Shown here piece by piece: positions 43,057-52,002 of a DNA stretch of 64,000 bases. The stretch's first letter is position 1, and every line of letters starts with the position of its first letter. Position numbers and translations under genes: made by a program. This DNA is from Pedobacter sp. AJM (GTDB taxonomy: Bacteria; Bacteroidota; Bacteroidia; Sphingobacteriales; Sphingobacteriaceae), in the NCBI RefSeq assembly GCF_002197755.1, contig NZ_NHOT01000004.1, positions 1-64,000 on the forward strand. The letters are read 5' to 3'. A model generated the notes under the pieces. That model worked only from the letters and a program-made list of their open reading frames with translations, was not told the DNA's origin and made no database searches.

Positions 43057-44112
43057 ATGGCACTAATCGAATTTACGAAAAGGGGTATTTATTGCAAACA
43101 AGGAGATTTCTATATAGATCCCTGGTGGCCTGTAGATTATGCCGTAACTACACATGGGCATAGCGATCATGTTCGTTTTGGTAATAAACATTATTTATGT
43201 CATACATTAACCAAACCAATCATTAAGAGGCGCATCAGTGAAGATTTAAATGTAGAGACACTAAATTATGGTGAAAATATCATCCGGAATGGTGTAAGCA
43301 TTTCATTCTATCCGGCAGGTCATATTATTGGTTCTGCTCAGGTCCGTTTAGAATATAAAGGGGAAATATGTGTCATATCAGGTGATTATAAAACCGAAGA
43401 TGATGGCATTAGTGATGTATTTGAGCCTGTTAAATGCCATTCTTTTGTATCAGAAAGTACTTTTGGCTTACCCGTTTATAAATGGCAAAAGCAAGAAGTG
43501 GTTTTCAATGGAATTAAAAGCTGGGTGAATGATAATATTCAGCAGCAAAAAACAAGTGTATTAATTGCCTATAGCCTTGGTAAAGCACAGCGCCTGATCA
43601 AAAACCTTGCGGGCGACGTTCCTATTTATGTTCATAACAGCATTGCGAATTTAAATGAAGTAATTATTGATGCTGGTGTAAACCTTCCTGAAACCATTAG
43701 AATTACACCAGAAACTACAAAAGATGAGTTGCAAAAAGGAATTGTTATTGTTCCGCCAGCCATGAGGGATAGCCGCTGGATTAAGAACTTATCTCATCCT
43801 GTAACAGGAATCTGTTCAGGCTGGATGCAGGTTCGCGCACATCGACGCTGGCAAAGTGCCGATGCAGGTTTTGCCTTGAGTGACCATGCCGATTGGACGG
43901 GCTTAATGGATGCCATTACTGCAACTGGTGCAGAAAAGGTGTATGTTACACATGGCTTCACTGCTGCTTTTAGTCGGTTTTTAAATGACGAAGGGATTGA
44001 ATCAGAAGAAGTAATGACCAAGTTTGGGCAGGAAGATGACGAAGAAAATAAAGTTGATTTGGCCGATGCTGAAAATCATCATGTTGAAACAGAAAATAAA
44101 AAGTCAGAATGA
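43057..44112 (+). CDS. ligase-associated DNA exonuclease (MBL/beta-CASP-like)
   Basis: A 351-aa nuclease of the metallo-beta-lactamase superfamily, related to SNM1/Artemis-type exonucleases and always found with an ATP-dependent ligase. The metal motif THGHSDHVRFG, PAGHIIGSAQ, VISGDYKTEDDG and the later HADW and VTHGF elements are intact. It is the first gene of a repair cassette; its stop overlaps the ligase start by 4 bp. An acidic C-terminal tail (QEDDEENKVDLADAENHH) is extra. Confidence 0.93.
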   Translation: MALIEFTKRGIYCKQGDFYIDPWWPVDYAVTTHGHSDHVRFGNKHYLCHTLTKPIIKRRISEDLNVETLNYGENIIRNGVSISFYPAGHIIGSAQVRLEYKGEICVISGDYKTEDDGISDVFEPVKCHSFVSESTFGLPVYKWQKQEVVFNGIKSWVNDNIQQQKTSVLIAYSLGKAQRLIKNLAGDVPIYVHNSIANLNEVIIDAGVNLPETIRITPETTKDELQKGIVIVPPAMRDSRWIKNLSHPVTGICSGWMQVRAHRRWQSADAGFALSDHADWTGLMDAITATGAEKVYVTHGFTAAFSRFLNDEGIESEEVMTKFGQEDDEENKVDLADAENHHVETENKKSE

Positions 44113-45707
44113 AACGTTTCTCAAAACTGATTCAGCAACTCGAACTGAGCAATAAAACCAATGATAAAATTGCTGCATTGGTAGATTACTTTAATTATGC
44201 TGACGATAAAGATAAAATCTGGGTAATTGCTTTGTTTACGGGTAAAAAACCTAAGCGCCCGATCAAATCCGCTTTACTCAAATATTGGGCAATTGACATC
44301 ACACAAACACCTGAATGGTTATTTTCAGAAAGTTATTCCAACGTTGGTGATTTAAGTGAAACCATTGCACTGCTCCTGCCCCCTGCCGAAAACACATCTG
44401 ATTTTCAATTGCATAAATGGATTGAAGACCTGCATGATCTGGAAGGCAAAGATGATGAAACTAAAAAAGGGTTTATTTTAAATGCCTGGAACCATCTGGA
44501 AACCCAGGAACGTTTCATTTTTAACAAACTTATTTCAGGAAATTTTAGAATTGGTGTTTCAAATAAAATGCTGGTGAATGCCCTGGCTAAACAAAGCAGT
44601 TTAGATAGTGCACAAATCATGCATAGCATTATGGGGAAGTGGAATCCTTATGAAATTACTTTCCATGAGCTGATTAATGGTGTTCATGTCAATACCGATA
44701 ATTCCTGGCCTTATCCTTTTTGCCTGGCTTATGCCTTGGAGCAGGAACCGGAAAAATTAGGTGATCTATCTGAATGGCAGGCCGAATGGAAATGGGATGG
44801 CATTCGTGGGCAAATAGTGAAAAGAAATGGTGAGCTTTTTATCTGGAGCCGCGGAGAAGAACTGGTAACAGAACAATTTCCGGAGCTCCATTTTTTAATT
44901 GATGTTTTGCCTGACGGGGTTGTACTAGATGGAGAAATTCTGGCCGTACAAGATAAACAGGTTTTATCTTTTAGCACACTACAACAGCGATTAAACCGTA
45001 AAACAATTAATAAAAAACAGCTGGAGGATGCACCAATCGGCTTTTTTGTTTATGATATTCTCGAATATGAAACCCGTGATTTTCGCGATCATCCTTTAAG
45101 TGAGCGAAGAGCCGTTTTAGAGCAGTTATTTGAAAATCTGGACGAAAGTGCAGTTATCCTCTCACCCGTTATCAAGTGCAAGAATTGGAAAGAACTAGCA
45201 GATTTAAGGCAAACCTCGCGTTCCATTAACAGTGAAGGTATTATGCTTAAAAAACTGAGTTCTCATTATCATAGTGGCAGAAAACGTGGCGACTGGTGGA
45301 AATGGAAGATTAATCCCTACACGGTAGATGCTGTTATGATTTATGCACAGAAAGGTAGCGGCAGAAGAGCAAATTTCTTTACCGATTATACTTTTGCCGT
45401 TCGCGACGGAGAAAATTTAGTTACCATTGCCAAAGCTTATTCGGGTTTAACCGACAAGGAAATAAAAGAAGTAAATTCATTTGTCACCAGAAATGCAATA
45501 GAAAAATTCGGACCGGTACGCACAGTAAAACCTGAACTTGTCTTTGAAATTGCATTTGAGGGCATTGCCGAAAGTAAAAGACATAAAGCTGGCCTGGCAC
45601 TTCGGTTTCCGAGGATTTTACGCTGGCGAAAAGACAAAAAAGCAATAGAAATTAATACATTGGAAGATTTACGCCAACTGCTGGAATCGACGTTTATAAA
45701 TGGTTAG
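44109..45707 (+). CDS. ATP-dependent DNA ligase
   Basis: A 532-aa ligase that seals nicks using ATP. An N-terminal DNA-binding domain (about 1-200, with FILNAWNHLETQERFIFNKL-ISGNFRIGVSNKMLVNALAK) precedes the adenylation domain. Motif I is EWKWDGIRGQIV with the adenylated Lys228, then VLDGEIL (motif III), FFVYDILE, SEGIMLKKL (motif IV) and WWKWKINPYT (motif V). The OB-fold follows, ending GLALRFPRILRWRKDK. This cassette type is distinct from LigD. It is translationally coupled to the exonuclease gene. Confidence 0.95.
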   Translation: MKRFSKLIQQLELSNKTNDKIAALVDYFNYADDKDKIWVIALFTGKKPKRPIKSALLKYWAIDITQTPEWLFSESYSNVGDLSETIALLLPPAENTSDFQLHKWIEDLHDLEGKDDETKKGFILNAWNHLETQERFIFNKLISGNFRIGVSNKMLVNALAKQSSLDSAQIMHSIMGKWNPYEITFHELINGVHVNTDNSWPYPFCLAYALEQEPEKLGDLSEWQAEWKWDGIRGQIVKRNGELFIWSRGEELVTEQFPELHFLIDVLPDGVVLDGEILAVQDKQVLSFSTLQQRLNRKTINKKQLEDAPIGFFVYDILEYETRDFRDHPLSERRAVLEQLFENLDESAVILSPVIKCKNWKELADLRQTSRSINSEGIMLKKLSSHYHSGRKRGDWWKWKINPYTVDAVMIYAQKGSGRRANFFTDYTFAVRDGENLVTIAKAYSGLTDKEIKEVNSFVTRNAIEKFGPVRTVKPELVFEIAFEGIAESKRHKAGLALRFPRILRWRKDKKAIEINTLEDLRQLLESTFING

Positions 45708-45755
45708 GTACCTATAAGTTTTTTCAAAACCTTTTATAATAATAAAGAATTATAC

Positions 45756-48233
45756 ATGGATCAAACCAAAACCAAAGGTTATAAAAAGATAAAAGCATGG
45801 CTTAAAGCCAATAAGCGTAAGCCTTTTCAATTTCAGGAAGATGCCTGGCAAAATTATCTTAATGGCTATAGCGGTTTAGTAAATGCACCAACTGGTTTTG
45901 GAAAAACTTTTTCTTTGTTTCTTGCTGTGGTAATTGAAGCTTTAAATGCATCAGAAGCCAGTAATAAGAAAGCAAAAGACCGCTTGCAGCTCATCTGGAT
46001 TACACCTTTACGTTCACTGGCTAAAGATTTAGCAAGGGCCATGCGTGAAACCTTACTGGAATTGGAATTAGATTGGCATGTTGGAGTTAGAAATGGCGAT
46101 ACTTCACAAGCCGAGAAAGTTCAGCAGAAGAAATCAATGCCTGAGATTTTATTGATTACACCTGAAAGCCTACACCTGCTATTGGCGCAGAAAGGCTCAT
46201 CAACCTTATTTAAAAACTTAAAATGTATTGTTGCAGATGAATGGCATGAACTGTTGGGCAGTAAACGTGGCGTATTGGTAGAACTTGCCGTTTCCAGAAT
46301 AAAAGGTCTGCAGAAAATTGAGAAAAATCAGTTTTTAAGAGTTTGGGGGATTTCCGCAACGATTGGCAATATAGAACAGGCATTGGATGTTTTAGAACCC
46401 GATGAGGAAGCCAAAAGAATTATAGTAAAGGCAGATCTGGAAAAGAAAATTATCATCAAGTCTGTTCTGCCGGATGATATTGAAACCTTACCATGGGCCG
46501 GTCACCTGGGTTTAAAGCTAGCCTACAAACTTTTACCCATTATTGAAAAAAGTAAAACGACTTTAATTTTCATCAATACACGCGGCCAGTCTGAAATGTG
46601 GTACCAGCATTTGTTAAATATAGAACCTGAGCTGGCAGGCCGGATTGCCATTCATCATGGTTCTATAGATTTCGAACTGAGAAACTGGATTGAAGATGCT
46701 TTACATACGGGGCAGCTGAAGGCTGTAATTGCAACTTCATCTTTAGATTTAGGTGTGGATTTTAAACCTGTTGATACAGTGGTGCAGGTAGGGTCTCCCA
46801 AAGGCGTAGCCAGGTTTCTTCAACGCGCCGGACGCTCAGGCCACTCTCCTCATGAGGTTTCAAAAATCTATTTTTTACCCACACATGCGCTTGAACTGGT
46901 TGAAGCTGCAGCAATTAAAGAAGCGGCAAAAACCAACAATATTGAAAGCAGAGAACCCTTTATTATGGTTTTTGATACCCTGGTACAATACCTTGTTACC
47001 CTTGCCATTGGCGATGGTTTCGACGATAAAATCATTTATGAAGAAATAAGAAATACGCATGCTTTTAAATTAATCCTGCCTGAAGAATGGAACTGGGTGA
47101 TGCAGTTTATCACTTCAGGTGGCGACAGTTTAGGTGCTTACAATGAGTTCAAAAAGGTTACCAAAGATGAAGATGGTCTTTGGAAGGTAAAAAGCAGACA
47201 GCTGGCCATGAGGCATCGCCTGCATATCGGCACTATTGTGAGTGATGCGATGCTAAAAGTAAAATTCCTGTCTGGCGGCTACATCGGCATGGTAGAAGAG
47301 TATTTTGTTACCCGTTTAAAAGCAGGCGATAATTTTAGATTGGCAGGCCGCGTTTTAGAATTTGTGCATGTAAAAGACATGACGGTGATTGTGAGAAACA
47401 GTAAACAGCATAATGCCATTTCACCAAGCTGGAACGGTGGCAGATTGCCACTTTCTTCAAATTTGGGTTCTGTTTTAAGAAAGAAATACAATGAAGCGCT
47501 GGATAAAACGCATCAGGATGAAGAGCTGGATGCTGTTTATCCGCTGTTTTTATTGCAGGAAAAGCGTTCTCATGTACCCAGAAATGATGAGTTATTAATT
47601 GAACTGATCAACAATAAAGAAGGTTTCCATCTTTTTGCTTATCCTTTTGAAGGAAGACTGGTCCATGAAGTTCTGGCCGCATTAGTGGCTTACCGCTTAA
47701 GTAAGTTATTGCCTATCAGTTTTTCTATTGCCATGAATGATTATGGTTTTGAACTGCTCAGTGAAACTGAAATTCCAATGGACGAATCCATAGCCTACGA
47801 AGTGTTTTCACCAAAAAACTTAACTGAAGATATTACTTTAAGTATTAATTCAACCGAAATGGCACGCAGGAAATTCAGGGATATTGCCTGTATTTCTGGT
47901 CTGGTTTTCCAGGGGTATCCGGGTAAATATGTCGCCAATAAACACCTCCAGTCATCTGCAGGTTTGTTTTTTAACGTTTTTAGCGATTATGACAAACATA
48001 ATTTACTTTTGCGCCAGGCTTACGATGAGGTTTTCTACCAGCAATTAGAAGAACCCAGATTGGCTGCTGCCTTGGAACGTATTCAAAACGGAGCGGTCAT
48101 CATCACCAATCCTAAAAGCTTTACGCCACTTTCGTTCCCAATAAAGGTTGATAGTTTACGTGAAAATATGAGTTCAGAAGAATTGGAACATCGCATTGCC
48201 CGGATGAAAGCAGAATCAGAGAAAATAAAATAA
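45756..48233 (+). CDS. ligase-associated DEXH-box DNA helicase (Lhr-core type)
   Basis: An 825-aa superfamily-2 helicase. Walker A is NAPTGFGKTFS, the Walker B/DEXH box is VADEWHELLGSKRG, motif III is WGISATIGN, and motif VI is GVARFLQRAGRSGHSP. The Lhr-type winged-helix and specific C-terminal domain follow (about 450-820; GLVFQGYPGKY and LQSSAGLFFNVFSDYDKHNL). In this cassette the helicase works with ligase, exonuclease and PdeM in DNA damage repair, as inferred from conserved clustering. It lies 48 bp after the ligase. Confidence 0.95.
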   Translation: MDQTKTKGYKKIKAWLKANKRKPFQFQEDAWQNYLNGYSGLVNAPTGFGKTFSLFLAVVIEALNASEASNKKAKDRLQLIWITPLRSLAKDLARAMRETLLELELDWHVGVRNGDTSQAEKVQQKKSMPEILLITPESLHLLLAQKGSSTLFKNLKCIVADEWHELLGSKRGVLVELAVSRIKGLQKIEKNQFLRVWGISATIGNIEQALDVLEPDEEAKRIIVKADLEKKIIIKSVLPDDIETLPWAGHLGLKLAYKLLPIIEKSKTTLIFINTRGQSEMWYQHLLNIEPELAGRIAIHHGSIDFELRNWIEDALHTGQLKAVIATSSLDLGVDFKPVDTVVQVGSPKGVARFLQRAGRSGHSPHEVSKIYFLPTHALELVEAAAIKEAAKTNNIESREPFIMVFDTLVQYLVTLAIGDGFDDKIIYEEIRNTHAFKLILPEEWNWVMQFITSGGDSLGAYNEFKKVTKDEDGLWKVKSRQLAMRHRLHIGTIVSDAMLKVKFLSGGYIGMVEEYFVTRLKAGDNFRLAGRVLEFVHVKDMTVIVRNSKQHNAISPSWNGGRLPLSSNLGSVLRKKYNEALDKTHQDEELDAVYPLFLLQEKRSHVPRNDELLIELINNKEGFHLFAYPFEGRLVHEVLAALVAYRLSKLLPISFSIAMNDYGFELLSETEIPMDESIAYEVFSPKNLTEDITLSINSTEMARRKFRDIACISGLVFQGYPGKYVANKHLQSSAGLFFNVFSDYDKHNLLLRQAYDEVFYQQLEEPRLAAALERIQNGAVIITNPKSFTPLSFPIKVDSLRENMSSEELEHRIARMKAESEKIK

Positions 48234-48315
48234 TTTATCCCTGACTATATGAAGAATTATAGGGTTGAAGCCCAAGAATTCACATTTCTTATATAGTAAA
48301 ACTTTATAGATACAA

Positions 48316-48954
48316 ATGACCATTACAAGCCACGGAGAAGAACTGATATTAGATAAAGAAAGGGCTTTATATTTACCGAAACATCAACTTTTAGCCATTA
48401 GCGATTTGCATTTGGGTAAGTCGGCTCATTTTCGTTCAGCCGGTGTTCAGGTACCATCTACTATAGCGCAAAATGATTTGCAAAGATTAGGCCTATTGAT
48501 TCAAAAATACCAACCTCAAACATTGCTGATTAATGGCGATATGTTTCATCATGGCTTGAATACTGATATTGATGATTTTTCGGAATGGCAACAGCAGTAT
48601 AAACATATAAACCTGCTCCTGGTAAAAGGAAATCACGACAGGTTATCTGATGCCGATTATGCTTCCATGAATATTGAGATACATGACACCAGTTATTGCC
48701 TTGGCCCATTCTGTTTTATACATGATGCACCGAAATGTACAGAAGAAGAGTTATACCCGATCAGCGGACATATTCATCCGGGGGTTACCATAGTTGGAAA
48801 GGCAAAGCAACGGTTAAAATTTCCATGTTTTTATTTCGGAAAGGACTATGCGATATTACCTGCTTTCAGCACCTTCACAGGGTTATACAATATCTACCCT
48901 AAAACAAATGAACAAATTTTTGCCGTAACACCAAATACCGTTGTCGAGGTATAA
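48316..48954 (+). CDS. pdeM: ligase-associated endonuclease PdeM (calcineurin-like)
   Basis: A 212-aa metallophosphoesterase completing the ligase cassette. Motifs: AISDLHLGKSAHFRSAGVQV-P, LLINGDMFHHG, LVKGNHDRLSD and GHIHPGVTIVG. These provide the two-metal centre. PdeM-type proteins are predicted nucleases acting on DNA ends. Length is typical. It lies 82 bp after the helicase and ends 1 bp from the convergent thioredoxin stop. Confidence 0.93.
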   Translation: MTITSHGEELILDKERALYLPKHQLLAISDLHLGKSAHFRSAGVQVPSTIAQNDLQRLGLLIQKYQPQTLLINGDMFHHGLNTDIDDFSEWQQQYKHINLLLVKGNHDRLSDADYASMNIEIHDTSYCLGPFCFIHDAPKCTEEELYPISGHIHPGVTIVGKAKQRLKFPCFYFGKDYAILPAFSTFTGLYNIYPKTNEQIFAVTPNTVVEV

Positions 48955-49251
48955 TTATGCATGTGTATCAATTATCTGTTTCAATTGTGAAGCCTGTAAT
49001 ACCCCGCTTTGCCGCCATACCTGCTTTCCATTTTTGAATAGCATTAATGTTGGCACACTTTGAACACTATAAGCAGCGGCTGCGGCCTGATTCTTATCAA
49101 TATCCACTTTGATAATCGAAACAGTATCGCCAACCTGCGATTTCAATTGTGACAAAATAGGTTTCATCATTTTACAAGGACCACACCATTCGGCAAAAAA
49201 ATCGACCAAAACAGGCTTATCGCCATTTATTAATTCTGAAAACTTCGCCAT
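48955..49251 (-). CDS. trxA: thioredoxin
   Basis: A 98-aa thioredoxin with the redox motif WCGPC ([20 protein letters not shown]) and the cis-Pro loop [13 protein letters not shown]. It reduces protein disulfides in the cytoplasm. The start is Met 49251 (MAKFSELI); an upstream Met at 49281 would add ten unusual residues. It is monocistronic, with a terminator between it and the E2 gene. Confidence 0.95.
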   Translation of the reverse strand: MAKFSELINGDKPVLVDFFAEWCGPCKMMKPILSQLKSQVGDTVSIIKVDIDKNQAAAAAYSVQSVPTLMLFKNGKQVWRQSGVLQASQLKQIIDTHA

Positions 49252-49304
49252 AACTTTAATATTAATGTTATTAAGAAACAAGTAATGATAAGTTTGGTTT
49301 TAAC

Positions 49305-49334
49305 TGAAAAAAGTCAGGTTTTGAAAGCCTGACT
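49305..49334 (-). terminator. rho-independent terminator after the E2 gene
   Basis: AGTCAGG (49312-49318) and CCTGACT (49328-49334) form a stem; on the minus strand a T-run (TTTTTTC) follows. It lies 26 bp downstream of the E2 stop and closes the LptD-CinA-E2 transcript. Confidence 0.75.
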
Positions 49335-49359
49335 CTTTGTAAGTAAATATTGATTACGA

Positions 49360-50697
49360 TTAAATCTCTCTGTTAAAATCCCAGTTCTCCAGGTAATCAG
49401 CCACTCTGCGTACAAACATTCCGCCCAGCGATCCATCTACAACCCGGTGATCATAAGAAAGGGAAAGGAACATCATATGCCGAATGGCAATCACATCACC
49501 ATGCTCTGTTTCTAAAACAGCCGGTTTCTTTTTAATGGCGCCAACAGCTAAAATAGCTACCTGCGGTTGATTGATAATTGGTGTACCCATCACATTTCCA
49601 AATGAACCTACATTGGTAAGCGTAAATGTTCCACCTTGTGTTTCATCAGGTTTTAACTTTGAATTTCTTGCTCGCAAAGCCAGATCATTAACGGCCTTGG
49701 TTAAACCGACTAAATTTAGCTGGTCGGCATTTCTGATCACCGGAACAATCAGATTTCCGCTAGGTAAGGCAGCTGCCATACCAATATTTATATCACGTTT
49801 TTTAATAATTTGTGTGCCACTTACTGAAACATTAATCATAGGAAAATCCTTGATCGCCTTTGCCACAGCCTCTACGAAAATTGGAGTAAAGGTTATTTTT
49901 TCATTCTCCCGCTTTTCAAAGCTATTCTTTACCTTATTGCGCCATAACACCATATTGGTTACATCAGCCTCAACAAAGGAAGTAACATGCGGTGACGTAG
50001 TTTTACTCATCACCATATGGTCGGCAATCAGTTTACGCATCCTGTCCATCTCTATGATTTCATCTCCGCCAGAAACTGAGGTGGTTGATGTTTTATTGGG
50101 TACTGAGGATACAACCGGAGCAGCTACAGGTTTATTTTCAATTGGTGCAGCGGCAACCTCTGTTTTCACAGCTTGCTGTCCGGAATTTTTATGGGCGATA
50201 TAACTTAATAAATCATCTTTATTTAAACGACCATCAGCCCCCGTGCCTTTAATATCATTTAGTTCTGAAATAGAAATATTTTCCTGAGAAGCAATACTTT
50301 TAACAAGCGGAGAATAGAAACGCACTGAAGATGAAAAATCAGATGGAGTTGCTTTGTTTTCTGCCGGAAGTTGTGCAATACCTGGAATGGATTCAGCCTT
50401 TTCTTCAGGAATTGAAGCGTCAGGATGACTATCTTCAATCTTTGGATCAGCACTTCCTTCTGTTTCTATAATAGCAATCACGTCACCTACCTGGGCAACA
50501 TCATTTTCTTGAAATAGCTGTTTAACCAATTTACCAGCAACCGGAGAAGGCACTTCAGAATCAACTTTATCTGTCGCTATTTCTAAAATAGTATCATCTA
50601 AACCGATTGCATCACCAGGTTGTTTTACCCATTTAATTACCGTTGCTTCGGCAACGCTCTCCCCCATTTTTGGTAACAATAATTCGTATTGAGCCAT
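49360..50697 (-). CDS. 2-oxoacid dehydrogenase E2 component (dihydrolipoyl acyltransferase)
   Basis: A 445-aa acyltransferase of a 2-oxoacid dehydrogenase complex, probably branched-chain type. N-terminal lipoyl domain with the lipoyl-Lys in EIATDKVDSEVPSPVAGK; Ala/Pro/Glu-rich linker; peripheral subunit-binding domain (FYSPLVKSIASQENISISEL, GADGRLNKDDLLSYI); second linker; catalytic domain with TFTLTNVGSFGNVMGTPIIN and the catalytic His/Asp in SYDHRVVDGSLGG. No E1 or E3 gene is adjacent. It lies 47 bp downstream of cinA. Confidence 0.95.
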   Translation of the reverse strand: MAQYELLLPKMGESVAEATVIKWVKQPGDAIGLDDTILEIATDKVDSEVPSPVAGKLVKQLFQENDVAQVGDVIAIIETEGSADPKIEDSHPDASIPEEKAESIPGIAQLPAENKATPSDFSSSVRFYSPLVKSIASQENISISELNDIKGTGADGRLNKDDLLSYIAHKNSGQQAVKTEVAAAPIENKPVAAPVVSSVPNKTSTTSVSGGDEIIEMDRMRKLIADHMVMSKTTSPHVTSFVEADVTNMVLWRNKVKNSFEKRENEKITFTPIFVEAVAKAIKDFPMINVSVSGTQIIKKRDINIGMAAALPSGNLIVPVIRNADQLNLVGLTKAVNDLALRARNSKLKPDETQGGTFTLTNVGSFGNVMGTPIINQPQVAILAVGAIKKKPAVLETEHGDVIAIRHMMFLSLSYDHRVVDGSLGGMFVRRVADYLENWDFNREI

Positions 50698-50744
50698 ATT
50701 AAATTAAAGTATATTATATTGGTATTGCGACAAAAATACGCTTT

Positions 50745-51998
50745 TTATTCTTTCAACCCGTCTTCTTTAAGTAGATTTAAAAGCATGGTGAAAGCAGAAG
50801 CTGCCGAGCGCTCGATATTTTGAATGCGCTTGTTACTGAAAGTAAATACTTTAGCTACCGTTTTATTTTTATTTGATACCGCAATCCAGACCGTACCTAC
50901 GGGTTTATCTGCCGTGCCGCCATCTGGTCCGGCTATTCCGCTTACTGCAATGGCATAATCAGTTTTAAATTGTTTGATTGCGCCTTCTGCCATTTCCGAA
51001 ACCGTTTCTTCACTCACCGCACCAAATTTATTTAAAGTACTTTCCTTTACACCCAGTATAGATTCTTTCAATTCATAGGCATAAGCTACTGCCCCGCCCC
51101 AATACACGGATGAACAACCCGGATGTTGCGTAATTAAATGAGCAATGTATCCTCCTGTGCAACTTTCAGCGGTAGATAAGGTAAGTCCGCGGCTGTTCAT
51201 GATATTTATTACAGCTTTTTCAAAAGGAATATCCTCATCTACCACCACAAACTTCGGAATTTTAGCTATCATCAGTTTTGCGTAAGATTCAACTTCCATT
51301 TTTAAAGCTGTTTCATCACTTCCACTAGCTGATAAACGCAAACGCACCTGCCCTAACTTGGGTAAATAAGCTAATTTAATATGTTTGGGCAAGCGGTCTT
51401 CAATTTCCTCAATCTCTTTTGCCAGAAAGGATTCTCCGATATTGGCTGTAAGAATAGTTTTATGCACAATGAATGGTAAAGTAAATTTTGATCTGATTCT
51501 GGGAAGAATCTCATCATCCATTAAATACATCATTTCATACGGAACACCTGGCATGGATACGAAAATTTTGCCATTACGCTCAAACCACATGCAGGGTGCT
51601 GTGCCGTTTTTATTGACAATGACCTCACAACCATCCGGAACATCAGCCTGTTGAATATTGATATCCAGCAAAGGCCGGTTATATTTTTTAAAAATTGATG
51701 TAACCATTTCCAGCGCGCCTTCATCCCTGCGGAAACCCATACCAAAATATTTCGCTAAAGTTTTTTTGGTAATATCATCTTTGGTGGGACCTAAACCTCC
51801 TGTAATTAAAATAAGATCAGCACGTTCTTCAGCTTGTGCAAGCGAAGCCAGAATATGATCTTCATCATCAGAAACTGAAGTGATTTGTTTGACAAATACA
51901 CCTGTTAAATTAAGCTGCTTAGCCATCCAGGCTGAATTGGTATCAACAATCTGACCGATGAGTATTTCATCACCAATGGTTATAATTTCGGCTAACAT
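50745..51998 (-). CDS. cinA: CinA-family protein (NMN deamidase/ADP-ribose pyrophosphatase-like)
   Basis: A 417-aa two-domain protein. The N-terminal MoaB/MogA-like (COG1058) domain has ITIGDEILIGQIVDTNSAWM and LILITGGLGPTKDDITKKTL. The C-terminal CinA domain has STAESCTGGYIAHLITQHPG, VAYAYELKESILGV and AVSGIAGPDGGTADKPVGTV. CinA recycles pyridine nucleotide by-products. It lies 4 bp after the LptD-like gene in one minus-strand operon. Confidence 0.95.
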   Translation of the reverse strand: MLAEIITIGDEILIGQIVDTNSAWMAKQLNLTGVFVKQITSVSDDEDHILASLAQAEERADLILITGGLGPTKDDITKKTLAKYFGMGFRRDEGALEMVTSIFKKYNRPLLDINIQQADVPDGCEVIVNKNGTAPCMWFERNGKIFVSMPGVPYEMMYLMDDEILPRIRSKFTLPFIVHKTILTANIGESFLAKEIEEIEDRLPKHIKLAYLPKLGQVRLRLSASGSDETALKMEVESYAKLMIAKIPKFVVVDEDIPFEKAVINIMNSRGLTLSTAESCTGGYIAHLITQHPGCSSVYWGGAVAYAYELKESILGVKESTLNKFGAVSEETVSEMAEGAIKQFKTDYAIAVSGIAGPDGGTADKPVGTVWIAVSNKNKTVAKVFTFSNKRIQNIERSAASAFTMLLNLLKEDGLKE

Positions 51999-52002
51999 AA
52001 GT

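Noticed and set aside
49571-50203. 210-aa + strand frame antisense to the E2 gene
   Set aside because: Long only because the E2 sequence avoids stops on the other strand; the E2 motifs establish the coding strand.
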